This document shows positions 1 to 12,110 of a DNA stretch of 64,000 nucleotides, piece by piece. The notes beneath the pieces were generated by a model. That model was not told where the DNA came from. It saw nothing but the letters and a program-made list of their open reading frames with translations, and searched no databases. The position numbers were made by a program, and so were the translations under genes. The stretch lies in contig CM077116.1 in the NCBI GenBank assembly GCA_039619475.1, forward strand, positions 36,467,183 to 36,531,182. Direction: 5' to 3'. This stretch comes from Icerya purchasi. Taxonomy: Eukaryota > Arthropoda > Insecta > Hemiptera > Monophlebidae. Numbering within the stretch: the first letter of the stretch is position 1; each line of letters starts with the position of its first letter.

Positions 1-790
1 CTTCTTCTTCGTGCAGCCCGATTCGGGTATAACCACATTTCATGGATTCAACCATTTGACGAAATACATCTCGATTTCTTGTAATCTGGAACAATTCTCC
101 TACTTTTGTAACTCCAGTCCATTTCTTAATATTTTGGAGCCAACAAATCCTTCTTCTTCCTCGTTCCAGTTTCCCTTCTACCGTTCCCATCATAATTGTT
201 TGCAAAAAGTGATATGTGTTGATCCTCTCATGAAATGTCCAAAGAAATTAATTTTGCGTTTTTTAATTATGTCCGTTAATATCAGATCCGTTTTAATCAA
301 TTGTAATACCTCCGCATCTTTCATTTTTTTTGTCCATGGTGTCTTCCAGATCCGACGATAACATCACTTTTCAAATGATGAAATACGCTTTTCTATATGT
401 CCTTTTATTGTCTACGTCTCGCACCCGTATAAGAGTACGCACCATACATAACATTTTAGCACCTTCTTCTTGACTTCCGAATTTAATTTTCTGTCGCAAA
501 GTACATTCTTCATCTTCATAAATACATACCGGGCTATCTCGATGCGCGTTCTTATTTCCACGTCAAGGTCATTATTTTCCGTTATCCAGCAACCTAGATA
601 CTTGTATTTTCCTACCCGTTCGATTACCCTACCGTTAAGGAATAGTTTTTTTTTTCCGTAATTAGTTATCTTGGGCCACCATGAACTTGGTTTTCTTAGT
701 GAATAATTATTTGCCGCGGAACAGCAAAATGGATAATTGGAATGTTCCTTTTTATGAACGTAAAATTCACTAACAAACATAACCCAGCCA
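1..790 (-). mobile_element. Non-LTR retrotransposon 3' fragment (RT C-terminus)
   Basis: Reading the minus strand from about 780, an open frame (412-780) carries the motif YKYLGCWITENNDLDVEIR, followed by LKCYVWCVLLYGCET. This is the thumb or post-RT region shared by many insect endonuclease-reverse transcriptases ('KYLG' then 'LLYGCET'). Beyond 411 similarity continues in broken frames (KRKINFFGHFMRG), and the copy ends at the left edge in a GAAGAAG-type simple tail, read as cttcttcttc on the plus strand. Catalytic RT motifs and endonuclease are absent, so this is a 5'-truncated dead copy. RTE- or CR1-like affiliation is a guess; only the non-LTR class is secure. Confidence 0.8.
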
Positions 791-2590
791 TACCTGAGAG
801 AATTACTTTAAATCGTTTTACGTAAAATTATAGTCGCCGCGGATCTATCGTTGTCGATAGCGTATGCATTTTTATGAAACCCAATGAAAAACTGAGTGGG
901 CAGCTACTACGGCTTCCTTAAAAATCGATAAACACCCGCAGTTGAACCATGGTGGCCACCGTTGGGAATATTCCGTTACGATTTTAAGATCTTCAGCTGG
1001 TTGCGAGTCGGCCACATCGCTATCTGCCGCAAATCTATCGTCATTCGGTCAGACAGATATCCCGAGAGTTTCCCATATATACTCCTCATTTGTCCAAATA
1101 AATTATCTGCGAGAGAAGAAATAGCCGACTGCAGACTGGAAGTAGGGTACAGAAAATGTTAACCTATACATACATATTTGTACCTGATAGAAAGAAAACT
1201 GCCCCGAAATATGCCACTTCCCCGCTTAAAATCTAACATCGGTATGTCTGTTACTCTTCGAACACCTCTGAAATAATCAGCAACGCTCGAGAAACGAAGT
1301 TCGCCCTAAACCGAAGTAATAAGCTTTCCTCTGGAAGGAGGAAAAAGAGAAACCAGGAACAAGTGCGCTTATGAAAGCAAACGCGGCGCGTGAAAAATAT
1401 GAAAAAGGTAAGTAAATTGTCGAAAATAGATGCAGTCTGAAGTTTCGAAAGTTCACTGTTGGAAATATCGTTTTAACTTTCGATTGAACGTATAAATTTT
1501 AAGAAGAAACTCTTCTGAAGTGGATAGTTATGAAAAAGCGACGTCTGCGAAAGTTCCAGAAACACGTGAATGGAATTTAATTATTAAATTTATCGCTCGT
1601 TTCTACATTCCAAGTTTAGCGTTTTATTATTCATCGCATCGTTTTGAATTGCCCATAATCAGATTCCCGCTCCCCGAGGGAGGGGCATATTTGTCAATAT
1701 CGAATTGCTCTTGAGGAAACAGTAAAAATACTATTAAAAACTGAATCCGCGCAAAAAGGTCGTGTAAATGTCAGCAGTCGAGGGAGAAGGGGAATCTACG
1801 ATCATCTTTACAAATCAAGCAGATAAATCTACCGGAAAAGTGTGTACACGCGCGTATGCTTTTATTGAAGGGCACTCAACTTCAACGGACGAAGCGGAAT
1901 TCGTCCGCTACATTATTGGAAGCTGTTTCATTAGAAGCCCCTTTCGATTTCGATCTATTCGATACCAGGAAAAACGTCGCTCGGTGTAATCGGAATAATT
2001 TTTAAGGCCGTGCCCAACACGAGCACGCCGCGCGTCAGTTCTAATACTTTTCCGCGGTGTCCGTGTAGATTTCAAACACAGTAAATGCGTTAATTATCGT
2101 TTGTTCATTATTGTCTGTTTTATTTCGTCGAGTTTTTTTTCTTTTTTTTTTTTTTTTGGGTTCGCCAGTCGAGGGCATTACCCAACATTAGGTTTGTGTT
2201 AGTGAGAGAGAGGAATTAGAATTGAATATTACTGGAGATAGAAGTAATGAAGGACGCTATAGTAGTCAAATTTATACATAGTTATTAATGGATGCCGAAA
2301 GAAGTAAAATAGATTAATTCGCCCCGGTAATAATTTATCACTAACATATATTACTCGAGAAATAATATGTGTCGCCCAATAAAAGTTAATAAACCATAAA
2401 TCACACCTCCAAATTCTAAAAGTTATAAACGTAATTTGTATCAAACGAATAATCTACGTCTTCTTGTACAAGTGGTCGAAACCCTAATAAAATAATACGA
2501 CCAAAAAAAAAAAAGAAACAGGAAGAATATGAAAAAGTAAAAAAAAAAAAGGCCACTTACAGAAAGTGAACAAAAAACTCTTGGAGTATG
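791..2590. other. No gene recognised
   Basis: Small ORFs occur on both strands but none has a recognisable domain or codon pattern. T-rich runs lie near 2128-2158, A-rich runs near 2502-2550. The stretch may include decayed repeats and intergenic DNA. Confidence 0.5.
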
Positions 2591-2599
2591 TATTTTAAT

Positions 2600-3852
2600 C
2601 AAATACTATCAACAATACAATGCAGCAATAAATATACTCCTCCGCGCAAAAAATTACGCAAAAAAAATGAACGTCCCGATAAACTCCGCCGATGCAGTTT
2701 TCTTCTAGATGATTCTTATTTTTATTTCTTTTTTTCTAATTATCTTCATCATATTAAATGCTTTTCTTTACCGCCCTGTCCTAAGTCTGTCTCTCAACAT
2801 GTCGCCAGAATTGATTATTTTCCAGTGCATTAGGTTCTCTTTTTCCTACACATATGTATACCACTATCTATACTGATGGTTCTAGAGAGCCAGATGGAGT
2901 TGATTCTGCTTTTTTTTTTGTCCTGCCCTAAATTACTCTGAATCTTTTAAACTTCCTTCCTTTTACGCAATTTTCTATGCCGAATCTATTGCTATTCTAC
3001 ATGCTGTCCGCTTTGTTTCCTCGTCATTAGTTTTTCACAAAGTGCTCATAATCTCTGATTCTAAAAGCGCTCTTTACAGGCTATCACATCTAAATTCTTC
3101 CAATTATGTAATACTTTTCATACGTTCCCTTCATTCATGATCTTTTCCTTCTTCACTCGATTGAGATCGATCATTTGTAGATTACTGGTCATTTGCGCAT
3201 TAAGTGTAATGAATTAATTCATTAGTCTATTCTTCCATTTCCAGTGGCAGATTTTTAGGCACCTTTTCTGTCCGTAATATTGTTCTTCTTTCCTTATAAC
3301 TGACTCGTAACAAACTATGGCTCAACTCTTATTTTTCTTCACTTTCTAATCCTGCCTCTTTTAATCTCTCCATTCAGCCATCTCTTCAACTTCATCCGCA
3401 GTTTTTTTTTTGATTCTTGCCCTCTCTGAAACGCTTCAAAATCTCTGCTATTTGTCGCCTTCGCTTTAACCACAGTCTACTTCCCGCATCCTTTTTTGCA
3501 CGGTTTTCACCTGTTTCTACTCCATTTTGTTCTTTTCATCTCCCTTCTAGTTACCTTCTTTGTGACCTCGATGTCATGTCCTATTCGAATGTCCGGCCTT
3601 TCCTAATGGACAATCTTCTATTCTTTTCTATTAAAACTCGGTATTCCTACTCCCCTTATCGGTGCTTCCTACATTCTCTCATTTTATTTTAATTCTGATA
3701 TTCCTGCGCCCTTGAATTATTTTTATTTCCTGTATCTTTAAATGTTTAAGAACTTTATTTTTTCCTCCTTCCCATTTCTCGGGCTAATGTCCTCTCGTTG
3801 ACAAAAACCTATTGAAATAAAAACAAAAAAAAAAAAACAACAAAAAACAACA
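2600..3852 (+). mobile_element. Decayed RNase H-bearing non-LTR retrotransposon, 3' part
   Basis: Near 2868 the plus strand reads YTDGSREPDGVDSAFF, the start of an RNase H domain with its first Asp. It is followed by YAESIAILHAVRF (Glu motif) and IISDSKSALYRLSHL (second Asp motif), in frames broken by stops and indels. Further on, a CSFHLPSSYLLCDLD-like stretch (about 3530-3590) resembles the C-terminal zinc-knuckle region of such elements. The copy ends in an A-rich tail at 3819-3852. RT and endonuclease parts are missing or unrecognisable. The RNase H start resembles that of the element at the right edge of the window (YPDDSKSPSGVGVAF on the minus strand there), so the two may be one family. 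Confidence 0.7.
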
Positions 3853-4136
3853 GTCTATTCATTCTACGAAAATCCGAATAATCAAACTGACTAATAAAAT
3901 AGCAGAGGGGGGTTACTTACCAGGAATAAAGATGATGGACAACTTCCTTTTGCAATTATGTAATTGTTTAATTTGAATAGACGTATGTTACGTGTTAGAA
4001 ATATTGTTATCGTTTAATTGAGTCTCGGTGTATAAATACGAGCGTAATAACTGATAAGAACCAAACTGATAAGAAGTAAGTTAAAACCGATTTTATTCGT
4101 TTTTCGTATTTCAATATAGACATAAAATTAATAATC

Positions 4137-4934
4137 ATGCCAAAGGGAAGGACTAAGCGACAAATAAGCCTCGATAGTGTTGACGAGAATGAGAAGAAAC
4201 GAAAAAATCAAGCCACAGAGAGCGGTAAAATTGATGAGCAACATCAAAGAGCAGATGTGACCGACAGATTAAGGCAAATAGATAGTAACATTGCAGAAAT
4301 GGTGCGCACGATGGAATTTTTATCTAATAAATATGATGAAACACTAAAAATAAATGAGTCAATAATGGCAGAGTTAAAATTCTTGAGGGAGCAAGTTGCA
4401 AGACTGACGCTAGAAACGAAACAGAAGGACGAAAAAATAATCGAACTAACAGCTACTGTTCACCTCTTAGAGCAGTACGGAAGACGGGAAAATTTCGAAT
4501 TACATGGAGTATCGCAGATGCCAAATGAAGAATTGCAAGATTTAGTAATAAAAATTGGCGGGGAAGTGAACTGTCAGATACGAAAGGAGGATATCGTGGC
4601 CGTACATCGGCTTCCGGCCAGGAACAAAAACTTCCCAAACCCAGTAATAGTTAAAGCAAATCGTAAAATCGTAGATGAGCTGATGGTAAAGAAAAAGGCG
4701 CAGGTTATCTGGGATAAAGACATAACTGGCAACACTTCATCCACGCTCAAAATCTTCGTTAATGAAAATCTATCCAGATATTATCGGACCTTGTTTTGGG
4801 AAACCAAGCAGAAAACCAAGCTGCTAAACTACCAGTTCACTTGGCTGAAGAATGGTAAAATTTTTGTTCGTAAAACCCCGCAAGAGCGTTCCTTTCAAAT
4901 AAAAACCTCGGAAGATCTCAATAAAATAGTATAA
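4137..4934 (+). CDS. Retrotransposon ORF1 protein (coiled-coil RNA-binding type)
   Basis: A 265-residue intact ORF that starts at the first ATG after the presumptive 5' UTR. The N-terminus is basic (MPKGRTKRQ). Residues about 40-115 are a heptad-rich coiled coil. Then comes LLEQYGRRENFELHGV, a counterpart of the 'YSRRNCLEIHGI' junction typical of L1-like ORF1 proteins, after which an RRM-like and C-terminal domain follows (DIVAVHRLPARN). Such proteins trimerise, bind the element RNA and act as nucleic-acid chaperones in the retrotransposition particle; this is family knowledge. No zinc knuckle is visible. ORF2 begins 94 bp downstream in another frame. Confidence 0.9.
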   Translation: MPKGRTKRQISLDSVDENEKKRKNQATESGKIDEQHQRADVTDRLRQIDSNIAEMVRTMEFLSNKYDETLKINESIMAELKFLREQVARLTLETKQKDEKIIELTATVHLLEQYGRRENFELHGVSQMPNEELQDLVIKIGGEVNCQIRKEDIVAVHRLPARNKNFPNPVIVKANRKIVDELMVKKKAQVIWDKDITGNTSSTLKIFVNENLSRYYRTLFWETKQKTKLLNYQFTWLKNGKIFVRKTPQERSFQIKTSEDLNKIV

Positions 4935-5028
4935 TAGAATCTAGTTTATAGTAGTATAATAGATAGTTTATGTTATTTGCGTACGTTAACATTATGATAA
5001 TAGAATTTAAGTATTAATTTCAGTAGGT

Positions 5029-7977
5029 ATGTGCGAAATACCCAATATATTAAATTGTCAGAATTTTGAAAGTTTAGGTAAATGGGAGGAGCAGGTGAGG
5101 ACCTTTAGCCATTTGGGGAATGATAGTTCGACCCCTTTACAGTTACTCCACCTTAATATTAGAAGTCTAAAAAAATATTGGAATGAATTCGTTACAATTA
5201 CTCTCAACACAAAAATTGACATATTGGTACTAACAGAAATTAACATAAGCTTACTAGAAGCAAAATACTATAATCTGAGGGGATATGGTAAATTTTTCGT
5301 TGAGAAATCAGAAAGGTTTAATGGCGGCATACTGATCTTTGTTTCGGAAAAATATAATTGTACCCAAATTAGTACAGGGAACAGAGCTTGCGATTATATT
5401 AACATTGAAATATCGATAAATAGTAAAGTTAGTATAATGTTACTGGCCATATATAGATCGCCTAATAAACCAATCAACGAATTTTTAGTGCTACTTGACG
5501 ATTTATTAGGGAAAATAAGTAACAAAGAAATTATTGTATGTGGAGATTTTAATATTGATCTATTCAAAGAAAGTAGTAACGGAGATCGGTTCCTAAACAT
5601 CGTTAATGGCTATGGGTGTGTTAGATTAATAAATCTACCTACACGGGAAGAAATTAATCGAGATAGGGTAACCTCGACGTGCATTGATAACATATTCGTA
5701 CGACATAAAGAAACAACAATATGTTCTGGGGTTATTACAACGAAAATCGCTGATCATTATATAATATGTTATGCTTCTCTACTAAATTATTTTTGTCAAA
5801 GAAAATCGCGCGATTTTATAATTCAGGGGAGTCTCTTAAACAGTAAAATACGCACCTACCAACGGGATAAAATGTTGAAGGATGAGTCAGCGGATAAGAT
5901 ATATAATAGCATACAAAAAACTTTTGATCAGTTGTATAGAACTAGCTTATTCGACCCTGGCCGAGGCCTAAACCAAAAATAGAAAGATAGTAAACAATGG
6001 ATAAATTTAAAAATACTGAACCTAATAAAAATTAGAGACTTTTATTTCAGGAGAGCCAAAGGCAATCCTACTAACCACTTTTACAGGAGAAACTACAAAA
6101 AGTATAGAAATTGGATAATACAGGAAATTAGGATAGCGAAGTACAACTTTTACACCACTAAAATAAAAGAAACAGGATATGATATAAAAAGTACATGGAA
6201 ACTGGTGAACAATATTTTACATGGGGCAAAGGCTACTTCTAATGACGAGCGGTTAGTTAAAACTTTTACTAACCCAGCGGAAACTGTTGAGGAATTTCGG
6301 GAAACTTTTACGGCTGATCTCGATGTGTGTTTTTCGGTTTGTAATAGGCAGTTATCAACAGTGGAGGAAATAAGCAATCACTTGACATCCTTTTATTTAC
6401 CTCTAGCCACGGAGGGATCTGTAGAAATGATATTGAGGAAATTAAACAAAAATAAAGCGCCAGGATGGGATAAAATACGAGTTAAAGACGTAACGAGTAA
6501 CTCTAAGATTTTTATACCGCTCCTCGCCAAAATTATTAATTACACAATAAAAACTAGTTGTATACCACAAGGTTTAAAACTAGGTATCGTTAAACCGATA
6601 TATAAACGAGGGGATTGCTCAAAAACTGTAAACTATAGGCCAATAACGTTAATTTCTGCATTTGCAAAGATTCTGGAACAGTATGTTGCGTCGCATTTGC
6701 GACAATTTCTCGAAGGAAATTATCTTATTGCGGATAATCAGTTTGGTTTTCGGCAGGGGAAATCTACTACAATGTTACTGCAATCGTTTGTAAATCAAGT
6801 TAACTGTGGTATGGCTGAAGGTAGTATATTTCTAGTAGCTTTTTTAGACTTAAACAAAGCCTTTGATTCGGTGAATCATGACTTACTTATGCGGGATTTA
6901 GGAAACATAGGGATATTAGGTAAACAAAAAGAATGGTTTCACAATTACATGACAAATCGGAAGATTATAGTGAAAATCAAAAATATACAAAGCGCAGAAG
7001 CAGTCGTTACTACGGGTTTAGGGCAGGGAACAGTCTTAGCGCCATTACTATTTCTTATCTACACGAACTCGGTTTTTGCTGCCGTAAAAAATTCTACTAT
7101 ATTTGCTTATGCAGATGACTTCGCCATTGTGACAAAGCACAAAAATATACATGTTGCTGAAAAATTACTGCAGGAAGATTTGGATAATGTAACCAGGTGG
7201 GCCCATGATAGAGGTATAGTTATCAATAAATCAAAAACACAAATAATGTACATAAGGACCCCCAGTCGTCATAGAAAAATTATACCGAAAATAATATTAC
7301 GCTGTCCAGGTTGGTTACACGGGAATGCTAATCATTGCGATAATTGCTCCGATTGTGTGCTACTTGAAGTTGTTAAGAGCTACAAATATCTGGGGTTAGT
7401 GATTGACAACGCATTAACATGGAAAATGCACATAAATAACCTCACTCTAAAAATAAGGCAATCCATACCAGCGTTATATAGATTAAAATTTCTGGTGCCC
7501 CACGATGTAGTAAGGATGTATTATAAGGCTTTAATAGCATCGAGAGTACATTATGCTGTTCAAGTATGGGGTGAGGCAAAAAAATCGGAAATGAGCAAAA
7601 TCAGCAATTTAATAAGGAGATGTCTGAAATTAATAACTCCCTCTAGAAATCTGGGAAACAAGAATATTTCTGAACCTGTATGGTGGATAGAAAATAAGGA
7701 ACTACCTCCAAAAGCGATGTATTGTTATCACAAGCTGCTAAAAAGTAAGTTGCAAGACGTGCAACTGCCATTAATAGATAAGAAGCGAAATACCAGAGTA
7801 CCTAAAGAATTTTCCTTTCAATTCAGACGGGGGGTAAATCATAAAATAGATAATGTCGAAGAAAACGTATTGATGAATTTATTATTAAAGGTACCGAAGG
7901 AAATCTGGATAGAACAGCATTTAGCAGTTTGGAAGGGAAAAATAAAAATTTGGTTAATTGCTTGGTTGCAGAGATAG
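5029..7977 (+). pseudogene. Retrotransposon ORF2: AP-endonuclease and reverse transcriptase, one internal stop
   Basis: Reading from ATG 5029 in one frame to TAG at 7975-7977 gives 982 codons interrupted once, by TAG at 5980-5982 (codon 318). The sequence before and after is continuous in the same frame, so one point mutation broke it. The endonuclease occupies about residues 40-245, with LLHLNIRSL, LTEINIS, VCGDFNID and KIADHY as the counterpart of SDH. The RT occupies about 430-710, with NYRPITLIS, FGFRQGKST, FLDLNKAFDSVNHD, GLGQGTVLAPLLF and FAYADDFAI; both catalytic Asp are present (696-697). The C-terminal domain ends WKGKIKIWLIAWLQR. The related decayed copy at 12.1-12.9 kb aligns through YKYLG, IRQSIPALYRLK and RRGVNHKIDN. 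Confidence 0.92.
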
Positions 7978-8436
7978 GAGTAATAATTTGCAGGTTTCTT
8001 GGTCTCCCCCCAAATACAATATAAAAGGGTATGCGGGCTTGAGTGCATGTGGCATAATAGAGCATAATTACCTATTTGATATTTGTATAGAGTATTTATT
8101 GTAGTTAACTATGTTGCGTTGGACGTATATTATTCGGTTTTTAACATTAATAGCGCTACATTATGATTATTTCATCTGTGTTGTATTTGTTCTGCCGATT
8201 GTATATCTGGTTGTTTATATGGGTTGGAATATGTTTGCGGTGATACTGTGTAATAATATTATTAGTTATAAATTTCCAGATCGGAGGTGTATACGTTTTG
8301 TTAAGAGGATAAGATATTTGCTTCATTTAAGAAGATTGTTGTTTTATTTTATTAGTAATTGCTTAGTTTATAGTCGGACGTTGATATTATATTGTACGTT
8401 ATATTTATACAATAAACGATAATAAGTGTTTGGGCA

Positions 8437-8464
8437 CCCACAATATAGGCATTAGCCTCGTGGG
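8437..8464 (+). other. 3'-terminal stem-loop of retrotransposon RNA
   Basis: Just before the poly(A) tail, CCCAC at 8437-8441 pairs with GTGGG at 8460-8464, enclosing an inner AGGC/GCCT hairpin. The related element at 13.2 kb has CTCACA/TGTGAG in the same place, so base changes on both sides keep the pairing. 3' stem-loops are recognised by the RT in several non-LTR clades; applying that here is an inference. Confidence 0.6.
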
Positions 8465-8589
8465 ACCCTTTACAGTTATTTCAAAAAAAAAAAAAAAAAA
8501 AATGGAACATTGACAGATATTTAACAAAACTTCTTTAATTAATTTCTCTCAAACAACCTACGACAATCGAGAAACACACCTTCTATCAA

Positions 8590-9448
8590 AATATACACTG
8601 CTTCATTGAAAGGCCCAATTGCGGCGATCACATAAAACCAACGAGAAAGAGGAAGTATTCGAAAAGTTATTAAATGAAAATTTACGACTATTAAACAATA
8701 ACGAAAGATTTAACTCCTTTAAAGCCACTTACGCTATCTGCTACCGATTTTTATCTTTGTCGATTAAAGAAATTTATCCTCAAGGATTCTGCGGTCAACT
8801 CAGCATTATACCACAGTAATATCACTATCCCCGATTTGTTTAAAAATCGATAAACAAAACACGCAGGGCGTGTCCAAGAAGGCTCAGCGATGGCTAACAC
8901 ATAAAGCAGACTGAAATAAACGTCAACAATTACACGGTTCACCTTTTAATACAAATCCGCGAAACATTGATTCAGCTGTTGATTTCAGTGAGCAATATCA
9001 TTGGAGCTGCAAAACAGGCAGTGCGCGACAATGCGTAATGCTCGTTGGTGGAACGGTTACATAAAAATAGCCATTTGAAACCGTAACTTCGTACTACGAA
9101 AAAGGCCGATTTAGCTAATTTGCGCCGCTGCAGCGCATATGTTCGTAACATCATTAGACTAAAAGTAATAGGAAAAGTTGAGAATAATTTTCAAAAAACT
9201 AACATCAAATTCTTCGCTCTGGCGTTGGACGCTGTAAAAATAACTTATTAAAATGGGGAATGGCAAGCGATGACCCCTGCGATTGCGGGAAGGTGCAGAA
9301 CGCGGACCACCTTCTTTGCTACCCACAAATTGGAGTGAGCAGCATAATACAGGAGGTGCATGAGTTTCAAAGAAATAAAACTGAAGAAATTACGAAAATA
9401 TTAGGACACTGGAAGGGGAAGATTAAAGAAGATCCTGGTCTAATTTGA
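8590..9448 (+). mobile_element. Internally deleted non-LTR retrotransposon (endonuclease, linker, C-terminal knuckle)
   Basis: A stretch at 8619-8735 reads EKLLNENLRLLNNNERFNSF, followed in shifted frames by NSALYHSNITIP, together resembling the second half of an AP-endonuclease (IDL...HSNHFPI). About 8990-9170 resembles the linker before the RT (NIIGAAKQAVRDNA, RWWNGYIKIAI). The RT itself is missing. At 9252-9448 an open frame reads LKWGMASDDPCDCGKVQNAD then HLLCYP, the Cys-rich C-terminal knuckle common in insect elements. All parts share orientation and order, so one copy with a deleted RT is the simplest reading, though two fragments side by side cannot be excluded. Confidence 0.6.
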
Positions 9449-10454
9449 TGTGCCAACCGACACGAAACAAGGAAAGCTCGCCGGTTACTATGGCATTTGG
9501 AAAAGCCAAGTATTCATGGAAACACTAAAAAGTTGGCCTATACTCATTTGCCAAGTCTGCCGTCCGAGATTAATAACTCCTGTAAATAGGATATATATCT
9601 TGCCCATGCCCAAATTGCTCACTCACATCTACTCAGTGAACAGCCGTCATCTGTATGTAATGTTACGCACAACCAACTGTTCACCGTATTGTTTTAAACC
9701 GCCGAAAATACAGACAACATCGGACAAATGAACACAGATATCTCCGTTATGAAAGTTCTGACGTTTTTTTAAATTCAAGCTGAAATCATTAATAGTATCT
9801 AAGTAATGTTATAAATATTAAAATATCATCGAATTAGAGTTATTCGTAAAAAAAAAATAGAAAACACTTTTATCCACTTTTAAAATTATTCAAATATCAC
9901 CAAAAAAATCACTCGACCGATTTTGTGAACAGACCAATACTTCAAATCTTTGAACATAGTGAAAAAACGTTCATTACGTAGTATGTGTGTTTACCGTAAA
10001 GAGCGTGTCTTTAATTAATATTAAATTTTAGAATTTTAAAGGGATTTCTGAATTTTTTTACGTACTCAACTTAAATTTTAGTCTTATTTCATCGGTATTC
10101 CGTTCTACCAAGTTTAACCATCTTCTTTTCATAATCGTACTTCTTGGTATTTCCGACGGATTGTATTTACTCCTTCACTTAGACACCGTTTTGTAAAGTT
10201 GATGGATATGCTGATTCTTGTATACATTTTATAAGATGTTTCACTGCTGCTCTGATGTTTTCTTTCGTTTTTGGTCGATTATTAAAAGTGCATCACCATT
10301 TTCGGCTGCTCCATAATGTACATTCCAGTCTGTGCTGGCACCTGTCAATACTGAAATCATTATTACAGTAACACTGACGAGTGATATTTTTCGGTGGGTA
10401 ATCTAGAGTACCATCCTCAGAAGACTCAGTTAAGTCAGTATTAGTCCTACTACT
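9449..10454. other. No gene recognised
   Basis: Short ORFs only, for example 9450-9731, with no recognisable domain and no similarity to other parts of the window that I can see. Confidence 0.5.
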
Positions 10455-10458
10455 ACTA

Positions 10459-10507
<49 letters not shown>
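10455..10507. repeat. (AAT)n-type microsatellite
   Basis: Runs of tac/taa/tga triplets pass into an almost pure run of AAT units immediately upstream of the retroposon insertion. Confidence 0.9.
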
Positions 10508-10510
<3 letters not shown>

Positions 10511-10538
10511 CTGAGTAAATCTAAACGTTTTTGTTTTT

Positions 10539-11039
10539 ATCTGTTGACCAGGTAGGCGCTGTTTCTGCAGTCGTCGCCATAAATATGATTAATGTTTCAT
10601 AATTAAAAACTATAAACTTTGCTTTATAGTGATGGAGAAAGTCATTGAACTTTCGGATAATTGTTTACGGACGCTAAGCGCTGTGTTCTATATAGGTTTC
10701 GTGCTTGATGGATCTAACTGCTTTTTAAACATCCCGTGTTTCTTCTTCCTTAATTATTTATAGCCAGATTCCTTTGTCCGTTTGTACTGTGGGCTCTGTA
10801 ATTGCAGATGTGACCATGATATGGGACAGCTAACTCCTTTTGCTCTTACCTTCGTCATTTCTTTTCTTTTCAGGATACATACGTTTGGCATTTTTCGACG
10901 TTGATTGTTATTGTTTCTCCATCTTTGGTATAGCATTCTTTATCAGATTCCATTCCTTGTTACTCCTAATTGCTGCTATGTACACATGTTGATGGGTAAT
11001 CGTCCGTTGCTGACAAGCCCAGGGAAAAACCCAAACAAG

Positions 11040-11071
<32 letters not shown>

Positions 11072-11079
11072 TTGACCAG
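10539..11079 (+). mobile_element. Short poly(A) retroposon with perfect 13-bp target-site duplication
   Basis: ATCTGTTGACCAG occurs at 10539-10551 and again at 11067-11079. It brackets a 515-bp insert (10552-11066) that ends in about 28 A residues. That is the hallmark of target-primed reverse transcription by a non-LTR machinery. The insert has no significant ORF and no Pol III promoter that I can see, so it is either a SINE-like non-autonomous family or the 3' UTR of an unseen long element. A second copy lies in opposite orientation at 11301-11843, giving two arms of about 500 bp with a few per cent divergence. Confidence 0.85.
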
Positions 11080-11291
11080 TAAGAAATCTGATAGGCTATT
11101 TTATTCTTTGGAACACGATCAACCAACCCTTTTGAGCTATAAGATGCGAGATCCGAACGATGCATGTTAATCATTTTAAAATCGTCATCAAACACAAATG
11201 AAATTCTGTAGATTTTTCTTTATTGAGTACGAATTATAGTCCGATTTATTTCTTAATATATAATCTGTATAATACATTCTTTGTAATTAGG

Positions 11292-11852
11292 CAGATGATT
11301 TTTTTTTTTTTCTTGTTTGGGTTTTTCCCTGGGCTTGTTAGCAACGGACGATTACCCATCGACACGTGTACATAACAGGAATTAGGAGTAACAAGAAATG
11401 GAATCTGACAAAGAATTCTATACCAAGGATGGAGAAACAATAACAATCAACGTCGAAAAATGCCAAACGTATGCATCCTGAAAAGAAAAGGAATGACATT
11501 GCCGAAGGTAAGAGCAAAAGGAGTTAGCTGTCCCATACCATGGCCACATCTGCAATTACAGAGCCCACAGTACCAACGGACAAAGGATTCAGGCTACAAA
11601 TAATTAAGGAAGAAGAAACACGGGATGTTTAAAAATCAGTTAGTGCCACCAAGCACCACAGTTATATAAAACACAGCGCTTAGCGTTCGTAAACAATTAT
11701 CCGAAAGTTCAATGACTTAGAACATCACTATAAAGCAAAGTTTATAGTTCTTAATTAAGAAAATTGAATAATATTTATGGCGACAACTGCGAAAACAGCG
11801 CCTACCATTCTGTTAAAAGGAAATGAGCAGAATTTATACTAGCCAGATGATT
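11292..11852 (-). mobile_element. Second copy of the short retroposon, inverted
   Basis: The reverse complement of 11301-11806 matches 10552-11060 almost throughout, including CAAGCCCAGGGAAAAACCCA just before the A run. The poly(T) at 11299-11311 is its poly(A) tail on the minus strand. This copy continues about 37 bp further at its 5' side (11807-11843). CAGATGATT is found at 11292-11300 and at 11844-11852, a plausible 7-9 bp target-site duplication. The flanking duplications differ between the two copies, so they are independent insertions rather than one foldback element. Confidence 0.75.
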
Positions 11853-12110
11853 CATTTGATAGTGTATATCACACTGCGGGAACTACAAACTCCTTTCTAA
11901 AAGCGCTGCTCTATATTTCCTCCTCTCCTCAACAACCTACGAATCGTGGTCCTACGACTGGCCGCCCGGTACGAGGTTGGTCGGCTGGTTAATGAATTCG
12001 CTGTCGCACGTTTCTTAAGACTTTAGATCGGTGTCAAAATTCGTTGTGTTTATTCAGCCTTTTAGTTTCGGTCGATTTTCCTAGTTTTCGTCCGGTAGTT
12101 CTAAACGTAA
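11853..12110. other. Unassigned, GC-richer segment
   Basis: About 11930-12110 is richer in G+C than its neighbours and leads straight into the retrotransposon fragment at 12110. No coding potential was recognised. Confidence 0.4.

Larger units (their letters stand above)
3960..8501 (+). mobile_element. Near-full-length two-ORF non-LTR retrotransposon (CR1/L2/Daphne-like)
   Basis: It contains an intact ORF1 (4137-4934), a 94-bp spacer, an ORF2 with endonuclease and RT broken by a single stop (5029-7977), a roughly 500-bp 3' UTR and a poly(A) tail (8482-8501). There is no RNase H domain. The 5' boundary is approximate: the sequence after the previous element's A-rich tail at 3852 includes a presumptive 5' UTR with a short repeated actgataagaa motif near 4048-4077. 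No target-site duplication could be matched. Clade assignment rests on the L1-like ORF1, the FAYADD box and the C-terminus; it is an inference. Confidence 0.9.

Noticed and set aside
8111..8422. 103-codon plus-strand ORF after the first retrotransposon ORF2
   Set aside because: It lies in the element's 3' UTR, is rich in hydrophobic residues through AT-rich codons and has no counterpart that I recognise; likely chance.
10539..11852. Single foldback DNA transposon
   Set aside because: Each arm has its own poly(A/T) tail and different flanking duplications, which fits two retroposon insertions better.
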